Part shown: positions 43,715 through 52,272 of the stretch, piece by piece | Layout of the letters: each line of letters opens with the position of its first letter | Numbering within the stretch: position 1 is the stretch's first letter | From: JAPPHY01 sp965247535 | GTDB taxonomy: Bacteria > Chloroflexota > Dehalococcoidia > Lucifugimonadales > UBA2985 | Direction of reading: 5' to 3' | DNA: 64,000 bases | Assembly: GCA_965247535.1 (NCBI GenBank) | Contig: OZ252018.1 | Span: 248,001-312,000 of the forward strand | Made by a program: the position numbers and the translations under genes | Notes under the pieces: model-generated | Databases searched by the model: none | The model's input: only the letters and a program-made list of their open reading frames with translations | Told to the model about the DNA's origin: nothing

Positions 43715-43854
43715 GGTCGGGAGGTTGAGGGCATGTTCCCGGCCTCGCTGTCCTCGGTGGCGTTGACCATCACCATTACGCGCATAGATACAACCCTCCC
43801 AGCGATTGCCGGCTCCATGGTAGACGACCGGTTCGCCGCGGGCAACCGGATTCC

Positions 43855-43884
43855 TTGACACCCCTGTTTACGCGCTCGTATCAT
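43855..43884 (+). promoter_or_regulatory. Probable promoter of tRNA-Ile
   Basis: A perfect TTGACA (-35) and TATCAT (-10) are separated by 18 bp. The predicted start is about 60 bases before the tRNA. Confidence 0.65.
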
Positions 43885-43949
43885 GGACGGCGAGACGCGA
43901 TAGGGCAAAGCGTGCGTGGGAGGGTTGCTTTTGCCTTGTCTGCTCGAGC

Positions 43950-44023
43950 GGGCCATTAGCTCAGGTGGTTAGAGCGCGGTCCTGATAAGACCGAGGTCCC
44001 TGGTTCGAATCCAGGATGGCCCA
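43950..44023 (+). tRNA. tRNA-Ile (anticodon GAT)
   Basis: Acceptor GGGCCAT/ATGGCCC, D-arm TTAGCTCAGGTGGTTAGAGC, anticodon stem CGGTC/GACCG with loop CTGATAA (anticodon GAT), and T-arm GGTTCGAATCC are all present. CCA is not encoded (TCA follows the discriminator A). It is not in an rRNA operon. An atypical gene follows directly. Confidence 0.95.
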
Positions 44024-44064
44024 TCACTGTATCCAACAGTCATTCCCCAGGCACAGATGAATCA

Positions 44065-44676
44065 GTGTCGGATATCCTGAGCATGACCAAGCGATTGGTA
44101 GCAGCAGAATGGAATGTGCAGCGAGCACTGAGCCAGATGCATGGTATGGAACACGCCACTCGCTTACTGCTAGCCGACCTTGACCGTGAAATCGTTGACC
44201 GCGACTCGTTTCGCGTCACCAACAGTCCTCGATCAATTGGCATTGCAGTAGCGACCACCGTTCAATGTGCCCTATTCTGCGAATACGCCATAAAGACCTT
44301 GCATGCCTCGTTGTCAGAGGGGTCCTACGAGAAGGGCCATCTTCTAGCTACCCGACCCGGCGACAAGGAGAAAGGCCTCTACGACCATCTGGAAGAACGC
44401 TACATGGCTGTTGAGGGCGCCGCGCCAGGAGGCTTGAGTGATCTCGTGATTCTGCTCATGCGTTCCCGTGAAGCGTGTTGTCCCAATGAATGGGTGTCAG
44501 ACATCACCGACGTGCGAGCAACACTTCAGATAGGGTCTGCGAACTTTGAGGACTGGCGCTATGGGTATCCGGAGACAGGTCAACTGTCCGGCGGCGTGCC
44601 CAAGGGCTTGTTTGCCATTGCAAAGGGCCTTGAGCTGCTGAGCCGTAGTCGGTTCCATCAGATACGGTCAGCTTGA
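44065..44676 (+). CDS. HEPN-like protein of unknown role, downstream of tRNA-Ile
   Basis: The 203-residue protein is mostly helical. The segment ALFCEYAIKTLHASLSEGSY followed by KGHLLATRPGDKEKGLYDHL resembles the second half of HEPN domains (a helix, then a KGHDLLxLYxxL-type helix), though the R-x4-6-H nuclease motif is not evident to me. HEPN proteins often belong to toxin or defence systems. The start is GTG at 44065 and is uncertain. It is AT-richer than the flanks and lies 42 bases after the tRNA, so it may be acquired. Confidence 0.5.
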   Translation: MSDILSMTKRLVAAEWNVQRALSQMHGMEHATRLLLADLDREIVDRDSFRVTNSPRSIGIAVATTVQCALFCEYAIKTLHASLSEGSYEKGHLLATRPGDKEKGLYDHLEERYMAVEGAAPGGLSDLVILLMRSREACCPNEWVSDITDVRATLQIGSANFEDWRYGYPETGQLSGGVPKGLFAIAKGLELLSRSRFHQIRSA

Positions 44677-44969
44677 AGCCCTTTATGCTGTCAACGGTGC
44701 TGGAGGGCGTTGGACGCATACAGGCCGCCAAGCCACATATCGAAGATAGTTCTGTCTATCGTCAAAATAGGCCCACATACCCGGATCCAGGCTTGAGAGA
44801 GTTGCAAAGGGATCGCTGCTAGAGTTACCCCAATCCAATACCCTCACGTAGGGGGCTAGAGATGACGGTAAACTCGGCTGCCGGTTGATCACTCATCCTA
44901 GCCGTGGTCATTGGCCTTGTTGGTTCGATGCTCACACCGGGCGGATTCCTGTCCTTAGCTAAAGTGACA

Positions 44970-45708
44970 ATGGACCTCTCCGTCATCATCCCTGCCTTCA
45001 ACGAGGCGCGCTATCTGCCGGGCACCCTGGAGTCCACCCAGCGCGCCTCCGAACACCTGCGGTCGAAGGCTGAAGTTGACCTGGAGGTGATCGTCGTCGA
45101 CAACAACAGCACGGACGAGACCGCGATGGTCGCAGGGGAATGGGTGCGACCGTGATTCAAGAACCCGTGCAGGGCATCGGCAGGGCGCGCAACCGCGGCG
45201 CAAGCGCTGCCCAGGGTGACGTGCTGGTGTTCGTGGATGCGGACGTCTGTGTGCCAGTCACGCTTCTCGAAGCAATACATGAGGCGATGAGCGCCCCCGC
45301 CTGCATTGGAGGAGGCGCGAAGGTGGACTATCGGCCTCGACGACGGGTCATGAGACTGTATCTACACTATGCTGGCGGCAGCTTGCGCGGCTCACCGCGA
45401 TGGTCCAGGGGCCCACGCAGTTCTGCCGCCGCAGCGCGTTTGATAGCGTTAGCGGGTACGACGAGAGGGTCTGGATAGGCGAGGACGTCGACTTCTTCTG
45501 GAGCCTGAAGAAGCTGGCCAGGAAGACGCGCCAGACGGTACGTATTGTGCGCTGTCCGAGAGTGGTGCCGTCGACGCGGCGCTTTGACAAGCTGCCGGTC
45601 TGGAAGGTGCTGCTGCACACCAACCCTCTATTCATCGCGCTGTTTCGCCGTTGGAAAGCGGTGTGGCCTGACTGGTACGAGCGACCCGTACGGGTAGGTC
45701 ACGACTGA
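44970..45708 (+). pseudogene. Family 2 glycosyltransferase broken by two frameshifts
   Basis: Three consecutive frames give one GT2 protein: LSVIIPAFNEARYLPGTLES and DLEVIVVDNNSTDETA in the first; VQGIGRARNRGASAAQGD and VFVDADV (the DxD motif) in the second; VQGPTQFCRRSAFDSVSGYD and WIGEDVDFFWSLKKLAR (the catalytic ED) in the third. Shifts fall near 45135 and 45370. An intact enzyme would transfer sugars from nucleotide donors, for example to lipid carriers. With two independent shifts, decay is more likely than assembly error. Confidence 0.85.
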
Positions 45709-45856
45709 CGTCACTCTACGCCCAGCGCACCGGGTGCGAGTGTTAGCGGAGTTGTAATGGTTCGGCCCGCTCCCTGCTCGGAATCGTGTTACCATTAGAG
45801 TGACAGTAGGCGAATGTAATTCGCCGCAGGTACGGCGGAAAGGAACCTGAAGGAAC

Positions 45857-47119
45857 TTGAAGAAGATACTCTATCTGGTAGCAGTCCTGTCTGTCGTGGT
45901 TGTGGCGCTGGCAGCCTGCGAAAGCGAACCTGACCCGACATCGACCCCCGTGCCTCCTACTCCCACCCCAACGGCCGCGCCCACCAACACGCCAACGGCT
46001 GTCCCTACGCCTGTTCCCACGTCCACTCCTACCCCGGCTCCAACTCCTTCGCCCACGCCGACCCCTGAGCCCACAACCGGACTGAGTCCCGACACGGTGG
46101 TCAGCGGTGGGGAGAATCTAGCCGTCGTCGACTGCCCAACCGACGGCTCCCTGGACAGCGCCGCAGCAGTCGCATCTTGCAGCGCGGCGGCGTTGGAGGA
46201 CGTCAGGAGCTTCTCCTTTGAAGGAGTGATCGACCTGCTCGCGCTCTTCCCGTTGGGAGAGAGCGATGGCGGCGAAGCCGCTATGCGGCTGAGCGGAGCC
46301 ATGATCAGACCGGACAGACTCCGCTACCAGATAGACATAGGCCCTGAGGAGGAGATGGCTTCGATCACAGGGGTGCAGATCGGCATGGACGTGTATGTCC
46401 AGGACCCGGACTCCGGCCTGTGGTTTAAGGGCGCCCCAGCGGACTCAGATTCGCTAGGAGCCCTGCAGCTGGTTGGCATGTTCATGACTCCTATCGACCC
46501 TGGCATTTCCCTTGAAGGTACAGCGAATCTTGACGATGGAACCTCGGTGTACCGGCTGGTTTCGAGCCAGCCCCCACTCGGAAGCGAGGCCCTGTTCCTT
46601 TCCGGCACGGGGACCTCCATGACCGTTCTGGTGGGCGTGGCCGACTTCCTGACCAGGGAGGTCAGGATATCCACGGAGACCGCGGACGGCGAGGCCAGGG
46701 ACTTCATAGCGATCAGCTACCACGGCTACAACGAGGCTTCAGAAATCGAGGCGCCCGCCAACTTTGTGGAACTGCCCGAAATTACGACGGATGTAGGGGT
46801 TCCGGGGCCGCCGATGGTGGTCAGCCTGATACGCAACGACGACGGCGACATTGAGGTCATGTTCAACGAGCCCGTTATCGTTGAAGGGAGCGTGGAGCTC
46901 TATGTGCTGGATACCGCCACGGGAGGCTGGGGACTTCCACTGCTCGACGGGAGCGGCACCGACACCCTCACCTTCGACGCGGACGCGGAGGGCAAGCCCG
47001 CGCTGGTCCTCGGCGAGAGCCAGATCGCCGGCTTCACCTTCCCCAACTTCGATTCCAACCTCGTGGACGCCGAGGGCACGCGTGCGGATCTCAACTTCGA
47101 CATCTGGACGTACGAATAG
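45857..47119 (+). CDS. LppX/LprG-like lipoprotein with Pro/Thr-rich linker
   Basis: The 420-residue protein has a signal peptide ending in a lipobox (VVALAAC, Cys at residue 21), then a Thr-Pro repeat linker (about residues 30-75), then a LolA/LppX-like beta domain (SFSFEGVIDLLALFPLG...AMRLSGAMIRPDRLRY...GMDVYVQDPDSGLWFKG) and a C-terminal beta-sandwich-like segment (VVSLIRNDDGDIEVMFNEPV). LppX/LprG proteins carry lipids across the envelope. The start is TTG at 45857 with AAGGA upstream, placed by the signal peptide. It is followed closely by a second lipoprotein-like gene. Confidence 0.85.
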   Translation: MKKILYLVAVLSVVVVALAACESEPDPTSTPVPPTPTPTAAPTNTPTAVPTPVPTSTPTPAPTPSPTPTPEPTTGLSPDTVVSGGENLAVVDCPTDGSLDSAAAVASCSAAALEDVRSFSFEGVIDLLALFPLGESDGGEAAMRLSGAMIRPDRLRYQIDIGPEEEMASITGVQIGMDVYVQDPDSGLWFKGAPADSDSLGALQLVGMFMTPIDPGISLEGTANLDDGTSVYRLVSSQPPLGSEALFLSGTGTSMTVLVGVADFLTREVRISTETADGEARDFIAISYHGYNEASEIEAPANFVELPEITTDVGVPGPPMVVSLIRNDDGDIEVMFNEPVIVEGSVELYVLDTATGGWGLPLLDGSGTDTLTFDADAEGKPALVLGESQIAGFTFPNFDSNLVDAEGTRADLNFDIWTYE

Positions 47120-47129
47120 GCGCTCGCGC

Positions 47130-47666
47130 ATGCGCACGGGACTCATGAGTCGGATGTGGCTGCCTTCCGTCATGGCGCCGGCGCTCCTGTCCGCGTGGGG
47201 GTGCGATTCCCCGCCTCCTTCCGAGCCGGTTGCAGGTGAGGATGCGGCACGGATCAAGGCGGAGTTGGAAGGCCGTTCCTTCCGGCAATTTGAACCGTCC
47301 AGGAACGGGGACCCGAGGAAGGGCGCCATCCTGGACTTCTTCGGCCCGATCGCCATCTGGGCCCAGTACGCCGAGGGCGAGTGGGCAGTCAACGAATGGG
47401 AGATCTTCGCCGACGACTACCGGATCGAGGGGTACGCCGACGGCTCGGAGGTCACCATATATCTTGAACAGCCGAGGTCAGTGCAGACGATTCCCACCGA
47501 ATGCGACGACTGCATACCAACCGACAGCGTGTCGCTCTCGGTCAGGAACGTCTTTGACAGCGAGAGCATATCGTTCAAGCTGAACGATCCCGACGGCAGC
47601 CTGCCCCTGCCGTTTCCGGTGTTCCATTCATGGACGACGTTCTCCGAGGACGAGTATTTCGAGTGA
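47130..47666 (+). CDS. Putative small lipoprotein
   Basis: The 178-residue protein has a hydrophobic N-terminus (MWLPSVMAPALLSAWGC) with a weak lipobox, then a mostly beta soluble domain with GAILDFFGPIAIWAQYAEG and a CDDC motif (TECDDCIPTDS). I do not recognise a family. The start could be ATG 47130 or ATG 47145; the shorter version gives a cleaner signal peptide. It begins ten bases after the preceding lipoprotein, suggesting co-transcription. Confidence 0.65.
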   Translation: MRTGLMSRMWLPSVMAPALLSAWGCDSPPPSEPVAGEDAARIKAELEGRSFRQFEPSRNGDPRKGAILDFFGPIAIWAQYAEGEWAVNEWEIFADDYRIEGYADGSEVTIYLEQPRSVQTIPTECDDCIPTDSVSLSVRNVFDSESISFKLNDPDGSLPLPFPVFHSWTTFSEDEYFE

Positions 47667-47791
47667 ACCTCGGCAGACCTGGAATCCACAGGCAGGGAAC
47701 TGGCGCGCCGGTGACTTGGGGAGGAAGCCAGGTTGGTGATCGCTGCAGTGCCGCGGCCGGGGTATTGCCTTTGAGTCACCGGGGCGGCGTG

Positions 47792-47820
47792 TTGCCTACA
47801 GAGGCGTCCGAGACTATACT
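47792..47820 (+). promoter_or_regulatory. Probable promoter of the STAS gene
   Basis: TTGCCT (-35), 17 bp, TATACT (-10), the same pattern as before gatB. The -10 ends 45 bases before the STAS ATG, which has GAAAGG as ribosome site. Confidence 0.65.
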
Positions 47821-47865
47821 GAATATGCCGAAATCAGAGCGCTCCTTCACGAAAGGTAGCACGCC

Positions 47866-48213
47866 ATGATGGTCGAGTTTGTCGGGTTCAGAGGTCCAGC
47901 TTGTCTGCTTCAGGCAAGTGGACGCGTCAACGCTCTCAACGCCAACGTGTTTGAATCCCATGCCATGAGCGCAATGGCGGGAACGGACTGTGACGTCATC
48001 ATTGACGCCTCCCGGGTGACCTACCTCAGTACATCCGGCCTGCGGGTGTTCCTGCACGTCTGGCAGGAGTTGCAGAAGAGGAACCGCAACCTCTACGTAT
48101 GTTCGCTCCAGCCGTATATTCGGTACGTTTTCGAGATAATCGGATTCGACAAGCTCATAGCCCTGCAGGCGGACATCGACTCTGCCCTTGAGGCCTCCGA
48201 GACCGGGGCGTAG
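47866..48213 (+). CDS. STAS-domain protein (anti-sigma-factor antagonist type)
   Basis: The 115-residue protein is a single STAS domain: a beta strand with GRVNALNANVFESHAM, then DVIIDASRVTYLSTSGLRVF (the phospho-acceptor Ser in the T/S-S-G-L loop), and LYVCSLQPYIRYVFEIIGFD. Such proteins bind anti-sigma or serine-kinase partners and are switched by phosphorylation. No partner kinase or phosphatase is next to it; the convergent neighbour is a cation antiporter. Confidence 0.9.
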   Translation: MMVEFVGFRGPACLLQASGRVNALNANVFESHAMSAMAGTDCDVIIDASRVTYLSTSGLRVFLHVWQELQKRNRNLYVCSLQPYIRYVFEIIGFDKLIALQADIDSALEASETGA

Positions 48214-48265
48214 AGGCTCTTCTGCCAGGGCGTTGAATTTCAGAGCCGGGCCGACGCTTCAGACC

Positions 48266-50110
48266 TCAATCTCCCGTATCAGAACGTTCGTCGTCGCCGA
48301 GGAAAGCCTGGCCGAACATGGGGTTGAGTATCCTGTGGACGCGGAAGGTCGCCGCAACGAGCAGCGCAACAATTCCCGCGATGATCAGAAGCGACAGCGG
48401 CGCGCTCAAGCTCCCCAGGGCCAGCAGCCTTGAGACCATCGGTAAGCTCCAGATGCCCGGCACGGCCAGCAGCGGGATGAGTGCGGTGTCCCGGAACGCC
48501 ATTCGCAGATTGCCGCGCGTCCAGTTGTCCGCAACCCCCAGGTAGCCGGGCAGTCTGAACGCCACCAGCGTATCGGCAAGATTTCGCAGCGCCCTCCAAA
48601 TTGCGAGTCCCGGCGGAATGCAGAAGGCCAGCACGGCGCCTCCTATCAGGAGTCCCAGCATGCTCTCGCTCAGTCGGACCATGGAGGACAGCTGGCCGGT
48701 CAGATTCAGGAGCCCTGTGCCAAGCGCCAGGAATATCCCCACAATGCCCAGGTCCAGCATGATGAGCCTGGTGCTCCGCTGGATCACCCTGGCCCTGGGA
48801 CCGCTGAACCGGAAGGCGCCGCGATGCGTGGCAAGCAGAAGGACCAGTTCCTTGGCGTATTGCCTCAGGAACCGCGGCGACCACCGCTGCAGCAAGTTGG
48901 CGACGGAGTCTGTGGCACGGAAGAGGATGGGATAGGCCAGCGCCGTAATGGCCGTGGCCCCGGCGACCACTGGAAACATGAAGCTCCCCACCGCGCCGAA
49001 ACCGGCCCCGGTCTTGACCATCGCAAGCGAGAACTCGCCCATCTGAGGCATGCCAAGCCCCACGCTGAGCGATACCCGCTCGCTCTCCCCGGATATGAAC
49101 GTCCCCAGCGTGTCCGCGACCACCTTCCCAACCACGAAAACTGCGGATACCAGAAGGATCGGGATGATGAAGTCGTCCGCCAGCGAGAGGTCTATCAGCA
49201 TGCCCGTGGAGACGAAGAAGAGCGAGGCGAACAGCGTACGTACCGGGCCCATGGCACGGCCGATTTGCTCCGCGTGCTGGGAGTCGCCAAGGACGGCGCC
49301 GATGAGGAACGCGCCGGCCGCGCCTGAAAGCCCCACCTGCTCGGCTGCCAGCGCAAGCCCAAAGCACAGGGTCAGCCCCGCTATCAGCAGGGTCTCCTCC
49401 GACTGGAAGCGGTCCACGAAGTTCACAAGTTTGTTGGCAAAGGCGGCGCCCAGGACAAGGGCAAGGACTGCGAAGGCTGCCAGCTTCACCACCACCGGCC
49501 CTATGCCTGCAATGTCGGCCTGCCCCGTGCTGGCTATTCCCGCAAGGACCGAGAGCAGGACAACGGCCGCGAAGTCCTCCACCACCAGGATCCCGACTAT
49601 CAGCCGTCCTCGAGTCTCCAGCAGCTGTCCCGACTCCCGCAGCATGGTCATCAGAATAGCGGAGCTGCTGATGCTCATGGCTGACCCCAGGAACACTGCC
49701 TCTATGTCGGTCCACCCCATGAGCTGCCCTATCTGGAATCCCAGGGTGAACATGACCGCCATCTCCACGGAGGCTATTAGCACGACCCTTGCTCCGACCT
49801 CGCGGATGCGCCGCCAGCCGCACTCCAGGCCAATGCCGAAGAGGAGCAGCACAAGGCCAAGCTCAGCAAGCAGCCCTATAGTCTCCTCGTTCTGCACAGC
49901 CCCCAGAACCGACGGGCCGATGAGCACGCCCGCGCCCAGATAGCCGAGGATGGGGGGCATCTTCAACATGCGGAGCAGCAACATGGCCGCTCCTCCGCAC
50001 GCCGTGATGACCGCGAAGTCGCGCAGGAGGTGGGGCTCACCCCCGACGGTGGCCGCTGAAAGGCTGAAGAATGCGCTATCGATCATGTCAAGCGACTTGG
50101 GGCGAGGCAC
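48266..50110 (-). CDS. CPA2-family cation:proton antiporter (KefB-like) without TrkA-N domain
   Basis: The 614-residue protein has the CPA2 core: MLKMPPILGYLGAGVLIGPS, EETIGLLAELGLVLLLFGIG, SAMSISSSAILMTMLRESG, ILVVEDFAAVVLLS and GAAGAFLIGAVLGDS. The usual C-terminal NAD-binding TrkA-N domain is missing; instead residues from about 440 to 600 form a further membrane region (MLGLLIGGAVLAFCIPPGL and others). The ED in ILVVEDFAAV is the family's ion-binding acid. The start is uncertain: GTG 50110 or ATG 50086, neither with a clear ribosome site. Likely K+ or Na+ for H+ exchange. Confidence 0.9.
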   Translation of the reverse strand: MPRPKSLDMIDSAFFSLSAATVGGEPHLLRDFAVITACGGAAMLLLRMLKMPPILGYLGAGVLIGPSVLGAVQNEETIGLLAELGLVLLLFGIGLECGWRRIREVGARVVLIASVEMAVMFTLGFQIGQLMGWTDIEAVFLGSAMSISSSAILMTMLRESGQLLETRGRLIVGILVVEDFAAVVLLSVLAGIASTGQADIAGIGPVVVKLAAFAVLALVLGAAFANKLVNFVDRFQSEETLLIAGLTLCFGLALAAEQVGLSGAAGAFLIGAVLGDSQHAEQIGRAMGPVRTLFASLFFVSTGMLIDLSLADDFIIPILLVSAVFVVGKVVADTLGTFISGESERVSLSVGLGMPQMGEFSLAMVKTGAGFGAVGSFMFPVVAGATAITALAYPILFRATDSVANLLQRWSPRFLRQYAKELVLLLATHRGAFRFSGPRARVIQRSTRLIMLDLGIVGIFLALGTGLLNLTGQLSSMVRLSESMLGLLIGGAVLAFCIPPGLAIWRALRNLADTLVAFRLPGYLGVADNWTRGNLRMAFRDTALIPLLAVPGIWSLPMVSRLLALGSLSAPLSLLIIAGIVALLVAATFRVHRILNPMFGQAFLGDDERSDTGD

Positions 50111-50917
50111 CTACGGGCGCCGGCGGTGGAAGCGAGGCTAGGCAGAGTACGCCTCTCCGGGTAGAGTTGTCAGTTGCTCAGCCGGGAGGTTGGAATCCGG
50201 CAGGTTGCGCCGGCCATCGGCGTCACGTCGGTCGTGAGATTGGGGCGTACTCCCGCAATTTGGCGGCGTGGCAGGGATCGGGCCGGAGTCCTCACTCGTG
50301 CGGGGCCATCAACCCTTGTTGTCCGCTGAGACTATCTATGTGTCTTGACTCCAGTTCGTCTGCAGGCTCGAATCCGAAGACGCTTGAGTGAAAGCGGAAC
50401 CGGGCTGAGGGGCGCTTCATGTTGGTCAACGCCTCGCTAAGTCCGTGGCGCTCGTCTTCACACGCAGGGTAGGCGGCTGAGATGCGTTCCTCCTTCAGCG
50501 CTCTGGTGGCGGCGCGAGTACCGGCGTTCGGCGAAACGGGAAAGGGCAATGTGTCGCGGGAAGCGAAAACGGGACGTTCCATGGTCTGCGTGGTATAGAA
50601 TAGACGGTCGGTGCGCAACAATGAGGTCTAAGTTCAGATTATCACAGTTCAACCCTCCCCGCTATGGACAGGCGGGGAAGGCGCGAACTTTACTCGCGGC
50701 GTGCCCACTTTCGCACTGTTTGCGGGGATGGGCCTCGCAGCTTCCAAGCGCGCCAGTTGCCCGGCCGGCTCGCTGAGCTCGAAAGAGAAGGCTCGGCCAA
50801 TCGCCGGCTCCGTTCCGCTAGACCCGGATCTTGGCGGATAGTATCATCGCAGAACGCGCGGGCGCCTGCGTTCCGGGAATCCTGCGCCGCGGGTGAGAGG
50901 CGAATGGAGGCGCATTC
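50111..50917. other. Long intergenic region, no supported gene
   Basis: A 109-codon minus-strand frame (50292-50621) has an ordinary amino-acid mix but no ribosome site and no family I can name, so I leave it uncalled. Nothing else was recognised. Confidence 0.45.
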
Positions 50918-51331
50918 ATGTGGAAGGTGATACTGGGTTGCGTGGCCTTGGCGGCCGTGGCAGCTTCCTGTTCCGGCTCGGACGCGCCTGCTTGTCCGGA
51001 CGGGACAGAGCACTACGTAGAGTACCGGCTGTTCATGGGCCGCGGTGGCGACTCCGGCGAGGTCGTGGATGACGCCGCGTGGGAGGCCTTCCTCTCCGAT
51101 ACGGTTACGCCGCGCTTCCCGGACGGCCTCACCGTGCTGGATGCGCGCGGTCAGTGGCGCGGATCGAGTGGGGCGATTCAGTCGGAACGCTCCAAGGTGT
51201 TGTTGGTTCTCGCGCCGCCCGGGGATGACGCGCCGCGCCTCATCGCCGAGATCGCGGACGAGTACATACGCGCATTCCAGCAGGAGTCCGTGCTCCGGGT
51301 GGTGGGAGACACCTGCGCGTCGTTTTCCTGA
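50918..51331 (+). CDS. DUF3574 lipoprotein
   Basis: The 137-residue protein has a lipoprotein signal (MWKVILGCVALAAVAASC, lipobox VAASC). The mature part has the DUF3574 pattern: YVEYRLFMGRGGDSG, WEAFLSDTVTPRFPDGLTVL and DARGQWRGSSG. The family is found as small secreted or lipid-anchored proteins of unknown function. It is close upstream of queC on the same strand but queC has its own promoter. Confidence 0.85.
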   Translation: MWKVILGCVALAAVAASCSGSDAPACPDGTEHYVEYRLFMGRGGDSGEVVDDAAWEAFLSDTVTPRFPDGLTVLDARGQWRGSSGAIQSERSKVLLVLAPPGDDAPRLIAEIADEYIRAFQQESVLRVVGDTCASFS

Positions 51332-51383
51332 CGCCGAGACACGGGACGCGTTTGCGCCGTCCGGTATGCACAGCAGCGCCATC

Positions 51384-51392
51384 TGCTAGAAT
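51384..51392 (+). promoter_or_regulatory. Extended -10 promoter of queC, leaderless
   Basis: TGCTAGAAT is an extended -10 that ends six bases before the queC ATG, so the mRNA should start at or beside the start codon. No good -35 and no Shine-Dalgarno site are seen. Confidence 0.55.
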
Positions 51393-51398
51393 GCGCAC

Positions 51399-52142
51399 AT
51401 GCCCAGCTACGGGATCACTCTCCTCTCCGGTGGACTCGACTCCACAACGGTCGCGGCCTACGCAAAGGGCCGCGTCGATCACCTGACGGCGGTCACGTTC
51501 AACTATGGTCAGACACACGCCAGGGAGGTCGAGAGCGCGGCGAACATTGCCGGCATCCTGGGCATCGAGCACAGGCTGCTGGACATCTCCTTCCTCTCCG
51601 AGGTCGCCTGGTACTCGGCACTCACCAGCCCGGAGCGGTTCCAGGTGCCCTCGGATCGGCGCGGCGAGGACATTGGCCACGGCGTTCCGATAACCTACGT
51701 GCCGATGCGCAACACGATCTTCCTGTCGCTTGCCGCCGCCTACATTGAGAGCCGCGTCCTGCACGCCATTGAGGTTGAGGAGATCGGAGCGGTGGACGTG
51801 GCAACCTTCGTGTACATGGCGCCGAACGTGCTCGACTACAGCGGCTACCCGGACTGCCGGCCCGAGTTCTACGAGAGCATGGCGCGGACGCTGGATCTGG
51901 GCAGCAAGCTCTGGACTGAGTACGGGGTGCCCATGAGTGTTGAGACGCCTATCATCGACATGACGAAGGCCGAGATAGTCGCGCTCGCAAACCGGCTCGG
52001 AGCGCCGCTGGAGCACACCTGGAGCTGCTACAGGGGAGGCGACGTACCCTGTGGCGCGTGCGACAGCTGTATCCTGCGCGCGAAGGGGTTCGCGGAAGCG
52101 GGCGTTCCCGATCCGCTGCTCGTCCGGCTGGGCAGGGCCTGA
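51399..52142 (+). CDS. queC: 7-cyano-7-deazaguanine synthase
   Basis: The 247-residue protein makes preQ0 from 7-carboxy-7-deazaguanine with ATP and ammonia, a step in queuosine and deazapurine synthesis. It shows the PP-loop LLSGGLDSTTVAAYA, FNYGQTHAREVESA, VPMRNTIFLSLAAAYIE and the C-terminal zinc site C-x8-C-x2-C-x2-C (CYRGGDVPCGACDSC). No queD, queE or folE is in the window. Start ATG 51399 lies directly after an extended -10, giving a leaderless message. Confidence 0.96.
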   Translation: MPSYGITLLSGGLDSTTVAAYAKGRVDHLTAVTFNYGQTHAREVESAANIAGILGIEHRLLDISFLSEVAWYSALTSPERFQVPSDRRGEDIGHGVPITYVPMRNTIFLSLAAAYIESRVLHAIEVEEIGAVDVATFVYMAPNVLDYSGYPDCRPEFYESMARTLDLGSKLWTEYGVPMSVETPIIDMTKAEIVALANRLGAPLEHTWSCYRGGDVPCGACDSCILRAKGFAEAGVPDPLLVRLGRA

Positions 52143-52272
52143 TCCTGCTTGGAAAGGGCCGGGCAACCGGGAACTGTGGGGCCGGAACTGGGCGCACACT
52201 GCGCCCAGTTCCAACCGCACCGTTAGTCGCGCTCACCTGAGCTGTGGCTCGGTTGCCGCGAGCGGGCTGGTC

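Noticed and set aside
45935..46085. Short tandem ACTCC/CCAAC-like repeats that could look like a repeat array
   Set aside because: They encode the Thr-Pro linker of a lipoprotein in frame; there are no spacers, so this is not CRISPR.
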